NCBI GenBank assembly: GCA_049299895.1
Contig: JBAQYF010000021.1
Coordinates: 62,001-126,000 of the forward strand
Source of the DNA: CAIYYO01 sp049299895
Lineage (GTDB): Archaea > Altiarchaeota > Altiarchaeia > IMC4 > QMZM01
Direction: 5' to 3'
DNA length: 64,000 bases
A program made the position numbers and the translations under genes. Under the pieces are notes generated by a model. That model was not told where the DNA came from, did not search any database, and saw only the letters and a program-made list of their open reading frames with translations. This document shows positions 49,842-57,967 of this stretch, piece by piece (the stretch's first letter is position 1; the number at the start of each line of letters is the position of its first letter).

Positions 49842-49948
49842 CTTAGCCAGTAATAAATACTGATTATTATAAATAATCTGACTCATGGCGGGGACCTTCT
49901 ATGCAAAACGCATAGGAACCCCACCCAAAAAAGGATTTCTACAGAGCC
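49842..49948 (-). mobile_element. Right-end remnant of the IS5-like element (107 bp)
   Basis: The sequence matches the last 107 bp of the complete IS (44224-44330) with only a few mismatches, including the transposase start ATG and the terminal repeat CTACAGAGCC. The orientation is the same as in the left IS. The rest of the element is missing; the cargo DNA begins at 49841. Confidence 0.85.
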
Positions 49949-49949
49949 T

Positions 49950-49956
49950 AAAGTTT
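49950..49956 (+). repeat. Target-site duplication, right copy
   Basis: AAAGTTT one base beyond the right end of the insertion matches 43353-43359. Counting the extra T at 49949 as part of the repeat would make it 8 bp with one mismatch. Confidence 0.8.
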
Positions 49957-50198
49957 ATGAACTCTCGGGGGACATCCAAATAAGGCTTCTGGACGTAGAA
50001 ACCGGGAAATCAAAAAAGGTCCATGTCGAGCCGTTGAATTGAATTTATGTTTTCGGGAAGGAGGATGATAGGAATCCGTCGCTTCTCGGTTGGGATATGC
50101 TCTCAAGGTTTGATTCGTGTTCCATTAACACAAAAGCGGCAGAAAACCCTGCGGGAATGAATGCTCTCAATCTGCCGATTTTGAGACATCCTTTTTAG
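49957..50198 (+). pseudogene. Retropepsin-like aspartyl protease gene, 3' part (with in-frame TGA)
   Basis: After joining to 43143-43359 the frame reads ELSGDIQIRLLDVETGKSKK, then VHVEPLN, a TGA at 50040-50042, then IYVFGKEDDRNPSLLGWDML and a final TAG at 50196-50198. SLLGWDML corresponds to the conserved LLG-D-L strand near the end of retropepsins, so the TGA lies inside the domain. The stop probably arose after the transposon had already inactivated the gene. Confidence 0.75.
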
Positions 50199-50208
50199 CT
50201 TTCTTAAT

Positions 50209-51153
50209 TCAACGTAGATAGATGTTCCCGAAATCCTTCGTATAGACGTAATCGTCCTCTGTCCCGGGGTTCTCCTTGTGGTCCAGCATCTGGGTGATTG
50301 CCGCATCCAAACTGTCCGCGTAATGCACAAGCATCGCCTCAGGAAAGCAGGGCGTCTTGGGCGAGCCGTACTCCAGTTCCCCGTGATGGGACAGGATTAT
50401 GTGGCGGATCTTTAAAAGCAGTTCCCGCGGGACATCCAGGCCCTTTGTCCTCTCGTTGAACATCTCCAGGCCGATAACGACGTGGCCGACGAGCATTCCT
50501 TCTGTGGACGTCTTGATGTTCGTGGTTATGTCGAATTCCCTGACCTTGCCCGCGTCGTGCAGGATTGCTCCCGTGAGGACGATGTCCCGGTTAATCTTCG
50601 GATATCTTTCGCATAGCATGCTGCACAGCCTTGTCACCGACAGGGTATGTTCGAGCAGGCCGCCTCTTCTCGCGTGATGCTTGTACATGGCCGCCGTTCC
50701 GTATTTGAATTCCTCTATGAATGACGAGTCTGAGAAGTAGGCCGAGAGGATATTTCTAAGCCAGGGATCTTTCACAGAATCGATGTAAGACGCCAACTCA
50801 TCGAACATGCCCGGGATGTTCTCTGCCTCTTCCACGAATTCTTTTGGATCGTATTCCCCCGGCCCGCAGACGCGTATCCCTTCAAATGCGTTGACGGATA
50901 TCTCCAGGTTGTCCCTGTATACGGACGCCATCCCAAGGACATGCACTACGCAGTCCTTCCGGATCAGATCGTAGAACGCCTGCACGGCCGCAGCGTCATT
51001 CGGGCCCCAGAACTTGAGCATGACTTCCCCGTCGCGTCCGCCGAGGCGCAGCTGGAAACAGACGCCCTTTCTGTACTGCTCGGGGGGTTTCTTGAACTTT
51101 ACCACGAATTTTCCGTCGACCTTTTCGTCGGGTTTTAGGCTGCGTATGTCCAT
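50209..51153 (-). CDS. YhaM-like HD-domain 3'-5' exoribonuclease
   Basis: The protein has 314 aa from ATG 51153 (MDIRSLKPDEKV), the usual YhaM length. An ATG 17 codons upstream is possible. Residues 1-110 form an OB-fold (VKFKKPPEQYRKGVCFQLRL). The HD domain has HARRGGLLEHTLSV, then ILHDAGKVREF (the HD pair) and ILSHHGELEYGS, followed by HYADSLDAAI with the last metal-binding Asp. Relatives trim RNA or DNA from the 3' end. It ends 10 bp beyond the retropepsin pseudogene on the opposite strand. Confidence 0.85.
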   Translation of the reverse strand: MDIRSLKPDEKVDGKFVVKFKKPPEQYRKGVCFQLRLGGRDGEVMLKFWGPNDAAAVQAFYDLIRKDCVVHVLGMASVYRDNLEISVNAFEGIRVCGPGEYDPKEFVEEAENIPGMFDELASYIDSVKDPWLRNILSAYFSDSSFIEEFKYGTAAMYKHHARRGGLLEHTLSVTRLCSMLCERYPKINRDIVLTGAILHDAGKVREFDITTNIKTSTEGMLVGHVVIGLEMFNERTKGLDVPRELLLKIRHIILSHHGELEYGSPKTPCFPEAMLVHYADSLDAAITQMLDHKENPGTEDDYVYTKDFGNIYLR

Positions 51154-51270
51154 ATTCTTGTCGTATTCTATATTGTTTTCCGTAAATGAATAAAGTAAAT
51201 TCAAAAGATTAGACAGTTTGCATAGACGCTCAGCCAGTTAATATCCCAATGGATCCCAATATTATTTACC

Positions 51271-52038
51271 ATGAAGCACTTATTGCTTTTCCTCGCCTTT
51301 CTGTCCCTGGCATCAACGGCATCCGCTGGCACATACTACGCGGATATCTCGGTGGACCTGGATTCATCCGGGGAAGCTACCATATCTGGTATCAGCAATC
51401 ATCCCGTTCTCTCGGCGGGCAGGAATGATTCCCTTACGTCTAAGAAAGGCGCATTATGGATCTTCAACCTGACGCTGCCCCCGGGCGACGTATTCTCGGA
51501 CTACGTCTACGCCGTCAGCCTGCCGCAGGGGGCGTCCGTGAACTATGTAAAAGCCGACTCGTTTCGCATCAGCAACGCAGGAGGTCGGATAATTATCAGC
51601 GGCTCGGGGAGCGGAAGACCAATGAGCATAGTCGTACAGTACCGGATGGACGAATCAATCGAAAATCCCGGGAATTCTTATTTATACTGGGCGCTTGCGA
51701 TCATCGTAGTTTTGGTTGCATTTTTTGCGTACTATATCCTGCGGAGGAAAAAGAGCCCCCGAAGTAAGCAGATTTCTGAACCGGCAGCCGAGATAAAAAG
51801 ATCCCCTGTTCCGCAGTCTCCTGCGTATTCCAAGTACGAAGATGTTCTTACGGACCGTCAGAAGGGTATCCTTGCCATCCTGCAGGAACAGGGCAAACCC
51901 GTGAACCAGACCCTCATCTGCGAGCGCCTGTCTCTTCCGAAGTCCTCGGTTTCAAGGAATGTCGCAAGCCTGACAGATCTGGGCCTAATCGAGAAGAAAA
52001 GGATCGGGATGAGCACTTTTATCTCCCTGAAAGAATAG
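51271..52038 (+). CDS. Membrane-bound one-component regulator: extracytoplasmic sensor, TM helix, winged helix
   Basis: The protein has 255 aa. A signal peptide (ending ASA) is followed by a beta-rich extracytoplasmic domain of about 120 residues. A transmembrane helix follows (YLYWALAIIVVLVAFFAYYI), then a basic linker and a cytoplasmic winged helix (LTDRQKGILAIL, SLPKSSVSRNVASL, LGLIEKKRIG). This type III topology is known from archaeal membrane-bound HTH regulators that read an envelope signal directly. The next two genes encode a secreted coiled-coil protein and a lipoprotein, plausible partners or targets. Confidence 0.85.
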   Translation: MKHLLLFLAFLSLASTASAGTYYADISVDLDSSGEATISGISNHPVLSAGRNDSLTSKKGALWIFNLTLPPGDVFSDYVYAVSLPQGASVNYVKADSFRISNAGGRIIISGSGSGRPMSIVVQYRMDESIENPGNSYLYWALAIIVVLVAFFAYYILRRKKSPRSKQISEPAAEIKRSPVPQSPAYSKYEDVLTDRQKGILAILQEQGKPVNQTLICERLSLPKSSVSRNVASLTDLGLIEKKRIGMSTFISLKE

Positions 52039-52123
52039 TTCCGGCCTGTTCCGCCTGTTTTCGCGCAAGATTCTTTAGCCGTTTCACCCAAGGTTCTTAC
52101 ATCGAAAAATTTTTTTGAGGTGA

Positions 52124-53284
52124 ATGATGAAAAAAACAGGTTATATGATTTTGGCATTTTTGGCATTGTCCCTTTTTTCCGGCTATGTGTCGGCCGACGG
52201 GACCAATCAAACAGACAACCAGACTGCGGCCTTCAGCTTGGAACTGGGGGCGAAGGTTCGCCTCCTGCAGCTTGAAGCCGCAATAGAAAAGAATGTGTTA
52301 TGGGGTGAGCGGGTCATTGCCGCAATCAAAGAGAAGAACGCAAGTGTCGATACCTCCTCACTTGAAACCCTGCTTGCGGAACTAAAAACTCTAAAGGATG
52401 AAGAAGCCAATACGACCCCCGAAGCAGGAGACGAAGCGGCGAAAGCATTCGTAGATATGCGCAGCGACGCAACAGAGATAACAAAGGAGTTCCGGGAACT
52501 GGTAAAAAGCTTATTGAAGGAATCTGATATCCAAGGCATGAGAAGAGCGCTTGGGACTGTTAATTCAAACAAGACCCGGGAGCTTGCCCGGAGGATAAAC
52601 CAGACAAGGCACGAATACAACGCAGAAAAAATGGCGGAGATACTAACAGCCGCGAACATAACCAATACTTATCTCTTGGAAAAGGTGAGGAACGGCAGTG
52701 CTTCTCCCGGAGAGGTTAAGGATGCATTGAAGGACGTCCTGTATAATATGTCCGGAAAAGAGCGAAAGGACGCATTCAACGCTATCGGCGAGAAGAACAT
52801 CAAGGCTAAAGTCTTTGTCAGAGCCGTCGCCGATAAAGTGGCATACAAGGAGCTTGAGCGCGCAGAGATGCGGCTTGATAAAAGGCTTAATAAGACCGGG
52901 CACCAGAACGTCTCAGAGCAGGTCAGAGAACGGCTACAGAACAAGACCAGTATCATAGAACGGCGCATGGAGAATATTAAGAACCGCACCCAGGGGATGA
53001 TAGGCCATATCGGGGATATGACTGATAAGAAGGTTGAAAAGCTCCTGGATCTGAGCGACAAACTGGAGGGCGCAGGCGAGAGGAAGACCGGACGGCTGGA
53101 GCAGCGGCTGAACGACTCAAATCTAACGGACGAACAAAGGAACAGGATAGATGAACAGATAAGCCAGTTTGAGAACAAAACGGACCGGATGCAGGAAAGA
53201 ATAGAAGAACGCATCAATAAGACGCAGGGAAAAGGAGAACATCTGATGGACGTCCTCGATAATAAGAGAGGAGGAAAACCATGA
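52124..53284 (+). CDS. Secreted coiled-coil protein, unknown function
   Basis: The protein has 386 aa. A strong GAGGTGA ribosome binding site sits 4-5 nt before two consecutive ATGs. A signal peptide ends at VSA (about residue 24). The mature protein is almost entirely helical and highly charged, with heptad-like repeats (RLDKRLNK, RLEQRLND, RMQERIEERINKT) and many N-glycosylation sequons (NQT, NAS, NKT, NIT, NGS, NMS). It overlaps the lipoprotein gene as ATGA. It is probably an extended envelope component. Confidence 0.75.
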   Translation: MMKKTGYMILAFLALSLFSGYVSADGTNQTDNQTAAFSLELGAKVRLLQLEAAIEKNVLWGERVIAAIKEKNASVDTSSLETLLAELKTLKDEEANTTPEAGDEAAKAFVDMRSDATEITKEFRELVKSLLKESDIQGMRRALGTVNSNKTRELARRINQTRHEYNAEKMAEILTAANITNTYLLEKVRNGSASPGEVKDALKDVLYNMSGKERKDAFNAIGEKNIKAKVFVRAVADKVAYKELERAEMRLDKRLNKTGHQNVSEQVRERLQNKTSIIERRMENIKNRTQGMIGHIGDMTDKKVEKLLDLSDKLEGAGERKTGRLEQRLNDSNLTDEQRNRIDEQISQFENKTDRMQERIEERINKTQGKGEHLMDVLDNKRGGKP

Positions 53285-53493
53285 AAAGGACAACTGCTCT
53301 ATTGCTTGCCGTGCTTGTATTATCGGCTTTCCTGTTCGCAGGATGCACCGGCAAGTCCGGAGAAAAAGAGAATTCAGAGACAACGCTGCCCGCAGGGGAG
53401 GATACTTCCTCTGACGTTGTGCAGGAGCTAACGGACGCAGACATTCCACTGATAGCGGAGAACGATACTGTCGAGATAGGGGAGATGCTGTGA
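53281..53493 (+). CDS. Small lipoprotein
   Basis: The protein has 70 aa. The signal peptide MKRTTALLLAVLVLSAF ends in the lipobox LFAGC, so the mature protein would be a lipidated 50-residue acidic peptide (rich in Glu, Asp, Thr) without a fold I recognise. It is translationally coupled to the coiled-coil gene (ATGA overlap, preceding GAGGAGG). The two products probably act together at the membrane. Confidence 0.75.
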   Translation: MKRTTALLLAVLVLSAFLFAGCTGKSGEKENSETTLPAGEDTSSDVVQELTDADIPLIAENDTVEIGEML

Positions 53494-53500
53494 TCCCTGT

Positions 53501-53524
53501 CTTTTTCTTTATTTTTTCTTTTTT
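53501..53524 (+). terminator. T-rich terminator of the coiled-coil/lipoprotein operon
   Basis: A run rich in T (CTTTTTCTTTATTTTTTCTTTTTT) starts 8 bases after the lipoprotein stop, as expected of an archaeal oligo-T terminator. Its end coincides with the stop of the convergent gene. Confidence 0.55.
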
Positions 53525-54536
53525 AGTACAGGTATCCTTTTGTGTGTTCCGAGTTCCCAACTGCGTTCCCCAACTCGTTTAGCGTAAGCTTCTGTTTGGT
53601 CTTCTTCTGGACATACTCGAAATCTGACAATACCGAGGGATATTCGTTGTATACCAGATGGCTCAGCATCTTTTTGCCGCTGTTTTTCGTGAATGTCCAC
53701 GAAGATTGCGAATAAGCGGATACTGTGAAGTTTATTTTTTCCCCGGAATTGCTGCCCGACACCTTGAATTGAGGCAGATCGCCCAGTACTCTTCTGACTT
53801 TTATGTTCTTGAATATGTGCAGGCTCTTTCCGTCATAGAACGATATGTTCTTCTTGACTGCTTTTCCAAGTATGAACTGGTTTGTATACGTCAGGACCGC
53901 TCCTTTTTCAAAATGGAAAGCGCCCCAGTACCAGGGGATGGCAGGGCCGTTCACGAGGACCCGCTGGAAATACGCCGTTCCTTTCACGGAGACGCCGTCT
54001 ACTATTCCTGCCAGTTCCAGCCTGTTTATTTTGGTGATAGCGTATCCCTTGTCTTTTAAAAAGTTGTTTGCGTGGTAGCTCGGCGCGACAAAGTCGTCTT
54101 TCCCGTTTGCGGTCGCCATGAACTTGAAGCGCGCACCTATCTTTATCTCGTTTACGTCCTCGTAGACGGAGAAGGTAGTGGGAGTTTGTCCGCCCGCGTA
54201 GAGCATGTTCTTTGAGACCTCTATGTTGCATCTTTCAAGAAGGAAGTTGTGATTCATCTTCTCCCCGTCATAGTACCATGCGGCAACAGCCCCGTCCAGG
54301 CTTTCCTTCTTCAGGGGGAGGCGGGGCTTTATCATGAGCCCGTTACAGTCTATCTCCGCGGTGTTCTTTGCGGACCAGAGGATCATAAGCTGCCTCGGCT
54401 TGTCCGGGTTCTTCGGGTTGTCAAAGAAGAACAGCCAGAACCACCACCACCAGGCCTCGGGGGCCAGCGATTCTTCTTTTATGTCGAATACCTTTTCTCC
54501 GCAGGCAACTTTTACGCTGTTTATTTTGGGTGACAT
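53523..54536 (-). CDS. CrtC/AttH-like lipocalin-fold protein (tentative)
   Basis: The protein has 337 aa from ATG 54536, chosen because a GGAGA site lies 4-5 nt before it. A longer frame to 54572 is possible. It is beta-rich and Trp-rich near the start (EAWWWWFWLFFFDN), and continues with AAWYYDGEKMNHNF and NGPAIPWYWGAFHF. This recalls the double-lipocalin AttH/CrtC family, whose members bind or hydrate hydrophobic substrates. No signal peptide is seen. The assignment is weak and rests on motif style alone. Confidence 0.5.
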   Translation of the reverse strand: MSPKINSVKVACGEKVFDIKEESLAPEAWWWWFWLFFFDNPKNPDKPRQLMILWSAKNTAEIDCNGLMIKPRLPLKKESLDGAVAAWYYDGEKMNHNFLLERCNIEVSKNMLYAGGQTPTTFSVYEDVNEIKIGARFKFMATANGKDDFVAPSYHANNFLKDKGYAITKINRLELAGIVDGVSVKGTAYFQRVLVNGPAIPWYWGAFHFEKGAVLTYTNQFILGKAVKKNISFYDGKSLHIFKNIKVRRVLGDLPQFKVSGSNSGEKINFTVSAYSQSSWTFTKNSGKKMLSHLVYNEYPSVLSDFEYVQKKTKQKLTLNELGNAVGNSEHTKGYLY

Positions 54537-54587
54537 CTTTCTCCTGATTAAAAATACTCCTTTCTCCCACATAAATACGTAGGTTTT

Positions 54588-55433
54588 TCAGGCGGCATCC
54601 GTCCGGTATACAGAGTATACCAGGTAGTGATCAGACTGCCCGGAGGAAACGTTGCGCATTATGCCGTAGGATATGTAATTATTGGCGGCTCCATTGTTGA
54701 TTATTATGCGGTCGTACGCGCAGGAACTTGCCTTGACTGTCGTGTCCTCGTCGTCTGGAATGATCCAATCCCATCCCGTGAAATCCGCCGGAGGCATCTG
54801 ATAATAAGCACAGTCCGCATTGAGGTCGCCGATTATGATATGGTCCGCCGAATCAAATGAGCCAAGGTCTTCTTCTAGTAATGCGAGTTCCGCTTTCACG
54901 TTGTCTGGATCCGTGTGCACCGTGGTCAGATAAAAAGACCATTCCCCGGAAGAGAACCTGTACGTATAAGGCGGCCTGGTATATGCTCCTGTGCCCGGGG
55001 CGACGGCTTCCAGTTTCGCGTTCCTGTAAATCAGGCCGTACTGCTCCTTGTAAGAAGAATTACCCAGCCTGGCGGAGACATAGCAGGCATACTCCGGAAG
55101 CAGAGCACACAGCCTGCGGAAGGCGTCGCCCGAGGAATCTGTTATTTCCTGCAGGATGATTATGTCATAATTACGCAGAACACCTGCATAGTAACTCATC
55201 ATGGAGGCGTCGCCCGACTTGCCCGGTCCGAACCTCTGCAGGTTCCATGAGGCGATGGTGATATTGCTCCTATCGGCAGACAAGGTAGAAGTGGTAGTAT
55301 CATGCGAAGAAACTACGTGCCCGACCGGGCTCCCCGGCATTTTTCCGGCATAGAAGATAAGGGCGAACGCAAACAATAATACAAGCGACAGGATGATCCA
55401 TAGACTTCCTGAACTACTCCTTTTCCCGGGCAT
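54588..55433 (-). CDS. Membrane-anchored endonuclease/exonuclease/phosphatase-fold protein
   Basis: The protein has 281 aa. One N-terminal membrane helix (about residues 10-29) tethers an extracytoplasmic DNase I-like domain. Motifs in order are ASWNLQRFG (Asn), IILQEITD (Glu), TTVHTD (His), IIIGDLNADC (Asp, Asn) and GQSDHYLVYS (Asp-His pair). A nuclease acting outside the membrane, for nucleic acid scavenging or defence, is likely, but phosphatase activity is equally compatible. It stands as a single gene with its own promoter region shared with the divergent GIY-YIG gene. Confidence 0.85.
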   Translation of the reverse strand: MPGKRSSSGSLWIILSLVLLFAFALIFYAGKMPGSPVGHVVSSHDTTTSTLSADRSNITIASWNLQRFGPGKSGDASMMSYYAGVLRNYDIIILQEITDSSGDAFRRLCALLPEYACYVSARLGNSSYKEQYGLIYRNAKLEAVAPGTGAYTRPPYTYRFSSGEWSFYLTTVHTDPDNVKAELALLEEDLGSFDSADHIIIGDLNADCAYYQMPPADFTGWDWIIPDDEDTTVKASSCAYDRIIINNGAANNYISYGIMRNVSSGQSDHYLVYSVYRTDAA

Positions 55434-55483
55434 CTTGGGTGTACCATTTGCCCAACCACCTGTTAATGTATCGTGCGCGCAGG

Positions 55484-55491
55484 ATTATATA
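55484..55491 (+). promoter_or_regulatory. TATA box of the GIY-YIG gene
   Basis: TTATATAC lies 24-31 nt before a GTG at 55515. The spacing predicts transcription starting at the GTG, which supports that codon as a leaderless start over an upstream ATG at 55473. Confidence 0.5.
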
Positions 55492-55514
55492 CTTATATTC
55501 AAAATAAGCTAAAC

Positions 55515-55925
55515 GTGCAGAACAAGTGCTACACTTACATGGTGGAATGCAGGAACGGGAGCCTGTACACAGGCATCACCGACAACCTTATCCGCAGGAT
55601 GGAGGAGCACCGGAAAGGGATAGGCGCACGCTACATCAGGGCGCATGGCTACAAATCCGTCGCCTACGTAGAAGAGCACCCGGACAGGGGAAGCGCCATG
55701 AAACGGGAGAACTATATCAAAACGCTCCCAAAAAAAGAGAAAGTCAGGATAGCTCTCGGCGAATCCGAGAAGACGAAACGCTTCCTGCGGGTATGGGGCC
55801 TGGAACACCATTGCTGCACCTCCTACGACGACATGAGAAAACAATTATTAACCGACGTTCCCGATGAAAGCGCCTTTGTTATCAGGAACGGCGACATAGA
55901 CGATCCCTGGGATCCCTTTCTCTGA
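55515..55925 (+). CDS. GIY-YIG nuclease domain protein
   Basis: The protein has 136 aa from GTG 55515. CYTYMVECRNGSLYTGITDN contains the paired motifs in diverged form, with YTYM replacing GIY and YTG replacing YIG. RRMEEHRKG (catalytic Arg) and the Glu in AMKRENYIK follow. This arrangement is that of the UPF0213/YhbQ group. The last 26 codons overlap the 3' end of the convergent beta-RFAP synthase gene by 78 bp, so this tail is not part of the nuclease fold. The substrate is unknown. Confidence 0.8.
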   Translation: MQNKCYTYMVECRNGSLYTGITDNLIRRMEEHRKGIGARYIRAHGYKSVAYVEEHPDRGSAMKRENYIKTLPKKEKVRIALGESEKTKRFLRVWGLEHHCCTSYDDMRKQLLTDVPDESAFVIRNGDIDDPWDPFL

Positions 55926-56789
55926 AAGATATTCCCTTGTCCCCGATTCAAGAGCCGGCGCATATTTTTTCTCTATCAAACCGTAGACTGCCGGCCCCCA
56001 TGAACTCTGGCCCGCGCCGTGCGCACCGAGGCCTGTCATGTGCCGCATTATCGATCCTGCCGTTCTGTCGCAGGGGATGTCTTTGTAATATTCGCCGGTC
56101 TTCCTGTCTATCTCCGTTATCGCATAGCCGAAGCCCTCGATATCCTTTTCCAGAAGAGACGGCAGCAGTTTCATCAAGACCAGGCGCGATATGTCGGCTG
56201 CGTTCTTCTCAGGCCCGGGGATAATGCCCCTGAATGCGTCCTTTTCCTGCTTTCCGGACAGGCCTTTCTTTATTTTTGGCACCGCCACTACGAATACCCA
56301 GCCTCTGGGAAAGCCGTGATGGAACACTGTCTGGGGAGGCGTCTGATATAGCACGTTCAATCCCCCGTCGACGGAAAAGCCGCCGCGTTCGAATGCCGAG
56401 ACGCCGGTTCCAGAAACAAAACCCCTGCCCATGACTGAGGCGATTATCCGCACCGGCGCATCTATCCCGTGAACGCGCGCAAGAGCAGTACCCACTGCGA
56501 GCGACAGCTGCGTCCCGGAACCAAGGCCCGAGTGCTTGGGGATCGTTTCTTTTATTTCCAGACGGATCTCCGGGTCGATATTATAATATTCAGAGAACCG
56601 GGATACTGCTTTTGCGACCCTGTCTTTTTCCAGGCCGGACAATTCCAGGCAGTCGCTGCTCCCGGCTTCCAGGACTACGTTCGGGGAATCTATCGCTACG
56701 CCCATGCTCCCGTAAAGCCTTCCAAGGTTCCCGTTCAGGTCGATTAAGCCAAGGTGCAGGCGCGAGGGGGTCTTTATCCGTAGTTTCAT
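55848..56789 (-). CDS. Beta-ribofuranosylaminobenzene 5'-phosphate synthase
   Basis: The protein has 313 aa, standard for the family. It is a GHMP-kinase-fold enzyme that joins 4-hydroxybenzoate (or 4-aminobenzoate) to PRPP, the first committed step of methanopterin biosynthesis. Motifs are TPSRLHLGLIDLNG at the N-terminus, PKHSGLGSGTQLSLAVG (the phosphate-binding GHMP loop), SGTGVSAFERGGFSVDGG, and GAHGAGQSSWGPAVYG near the end. It implies that the organism makes or uses tetrahydromethanopterin-type C1 carriers. It is followed upstream on the same strand by ychF with one base between, so they are co-transcribed. Confidence 0.92.
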   Translation of the reverse strand: MKLRIKTPSRLHLGLIDLNGNLGRLYGSMGVAIDSPNVVLEAGSSDCLELSGLEKDRVAKAVSRFSEYYNIDPEIRLEIKETIPKHSGLGSGTQLSLAVGTALARVHGIDAPVRIIASVMGRGFVSGTGVSAFERGGFSVDGGLNVLYQTPPQTVFHHGFPRGWVFVVAVPKIKKGLSGKQEKDAFRGIIPGPEKNAADISRLVLMKLLPSLLEKDIEGFGYAITEIDRKTGEYYKDIPCDRTAGSIMRHMTGLGAHGAGQSSWGPAVYGLIEKKYAPALESGTREYLSEKGIPGIVYVAVPDNKGAFIGNVG

Positions 56790-56790
56790 C

Positions 56791-57966
56791 CTATCTGGAA
56801 GTAAGTATCTTGATAACGTCCCCGTCTTTGAGGACAGTCTCGCGACCTATCTTCTTTTTGGTCTTGCAGTCGATGGCGCCGATGAATCTATCCCCGATAT
56901 CAGTATGAATCTTATAAGCAAGGTCTATCGCCTTGCTTCCCTCGGGTAGAAGCCGCGCGTCCGGGAGAACGTTCCCCTTGGAGTCCGTGAGCTTTCCTTC
57001 ATTCTCAACGGGGTAGACGACGATCAGCTTCAGTACGTCGAATATGACCGAGTTGATGCATTTCTGGACGCCTGTTCCGTCGTATTTCGCAAGGATGTTC
57101 GCACGCATGAAATCAAGTGCCTTTTTCTGTTTTTCAGGGAGGTCCTCTTTCAGGATCGTAAAATCCGCATCTCCTGGAAGGTATTTTATGACTCCCGCGT
57201 TGTGCGCCTGCCGCAACGCGAGTTCCGCTTCCGCGCATACGGACGTTATTTGGTATTTTTCTTTCAGGCGCTCGTAGTTCTTTTTTGCGTCCAGGTCTAT
57301 CTTGTTCCCTGCGAGAATGATGGGTTTGGCTATCTCTCTCAATTTCGACGCAAATGCCTTGATATCATCGTCCTCCCAGCCGCTTTTATCGTATAAGCCG
57401 CTGTTGTCCAGCGCTTTTTTGACCGAGTATTCGCTTATTCCCAGGCCCGCCATCTGCTCGGACAACTCCTTGAGCAAGTCTTTGTTATTGTATTTTATCT
57501 TGCTCGATATCTTGTGCCAGTTCTTTTTGATTATGCTGTAGAACCACAGGTCTATTTCGTCTATCAGGAACCTGATGTCCGTTTCCGGGTCGTGATCTGT
57601 AGCGGGTTCTCCCTTTTCATTGGTCCTGCCCGCGATATCGACGACGTGTATCAAGGCGTCGGCCATCCGCAGGTCATCCATGAACTGGTTCCCGAGACCC
57701 TTTCCCTCGTGCGCCCCGGGTACGAGGCCTGCGACGTCTATAGCCTTCACTGGAATAAATCTTTGGCCGTCGATGCATACCGAATTCTTTGGGTTGCACG
57801 ATACGCCGAACTCTTTGCACGCGCACTTTACGCGGACTGAGGCCATGCCGATGTTTGGCTTGATAGTCGTGAAGGGAAAATTAGCTATCTCCGCGTCTAT
57901 CAACGTTGCCGCCTTGAAGAACGTGCTCTTTCCGACGTTGGGTTTTCCGACGATGCCTGTTTCCAT
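56791..57966 (-). CDS. ychF: YchF/Obg-family GTPase or ATPase (archaeal type)
   Basis: The protein has 391 aa. G1 GKPNVGKST (residues 7-15), G3 DVAGLVPGAHEGKGLGNQF, G4 NKID and a C-terminal TGS domain (ending VLKDGDVIKILTSR) are all present. Compared with bacterial YchF, it carries extra insertions (a CACKEFGVSC segment and a long helical stretch), as is normal for archaeal members. The protein binds ribosomes and acts in translation or stress response. One base separates it from the beta-RFAP synthase gene downstream and one from the ABC permease gene upstream. Confidence 0.92.
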   Translation of the reverse strand: METGIVGKPNVGKSTFFKAATLIDAEIANFPFTTIKPNIGMASVRVKCACKEFGVSCNPKNSVCIDGQRFIPVKAIDVAGLVPGAHEGKGLGNQFMDDLRMADALIHVVDIAGRTNEKGEPATDHDPETDIRFLIDEIDLWFYSIIKKNWHKISSKIKYNNKDLLKELSEQMAGLGISEYSVKKALDNSGLYDKSGWEDDDIKAFASKLREIAKPIILAGNKIDLDAKKNYERLKEKYQITSVCAEAELALRQAHNAGVIKYLPGDADFTILKEDLPEKQKKALDFMRANILAKYDGTGVQKCINSVIFDVLKLIVVYPVENEGKLTDSKGNVLPDARLLPEGSKAIDLAYKIHTDIGDRFIGAIDCKTKKKIGRETVLKDGDVIKILTSR

Positions 57967-57967
57967 T

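Larger units (their letters stand above)
43360..49948. mobile_element. Composite-transposon-like insertion (6.6 kb)
   Basis: It begins with GGCTCTGTAGAAA and ends with the inverse TTTCTACAGAGCC. At the left is a nearly complete IS5-like element (43360-44330). At the right is a 107-bp remnant of the right end of the same element in the same orientation. Between them lie about 5.5 kb of surface-protein cargo. A 7-bp target duplication brackets the whole unit rather than either IS alone. So the unit inserted as one, or one IS inserted and cargo came in later by recombination between copies. Confidence 0.75.

Noticed and set aside
44164..50042. Two in-frame TGA codons (transposase 44164-44166, retropepsin 50040-50042) as a sign of UGA recoding
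   Set aside because: TGA terminates several intact genes here, including ATGA overlaps that require it as a stop (26577, 27458, 53282). Both cases lie in a decayed mobile region, so simple nonsense mutations are more likely.
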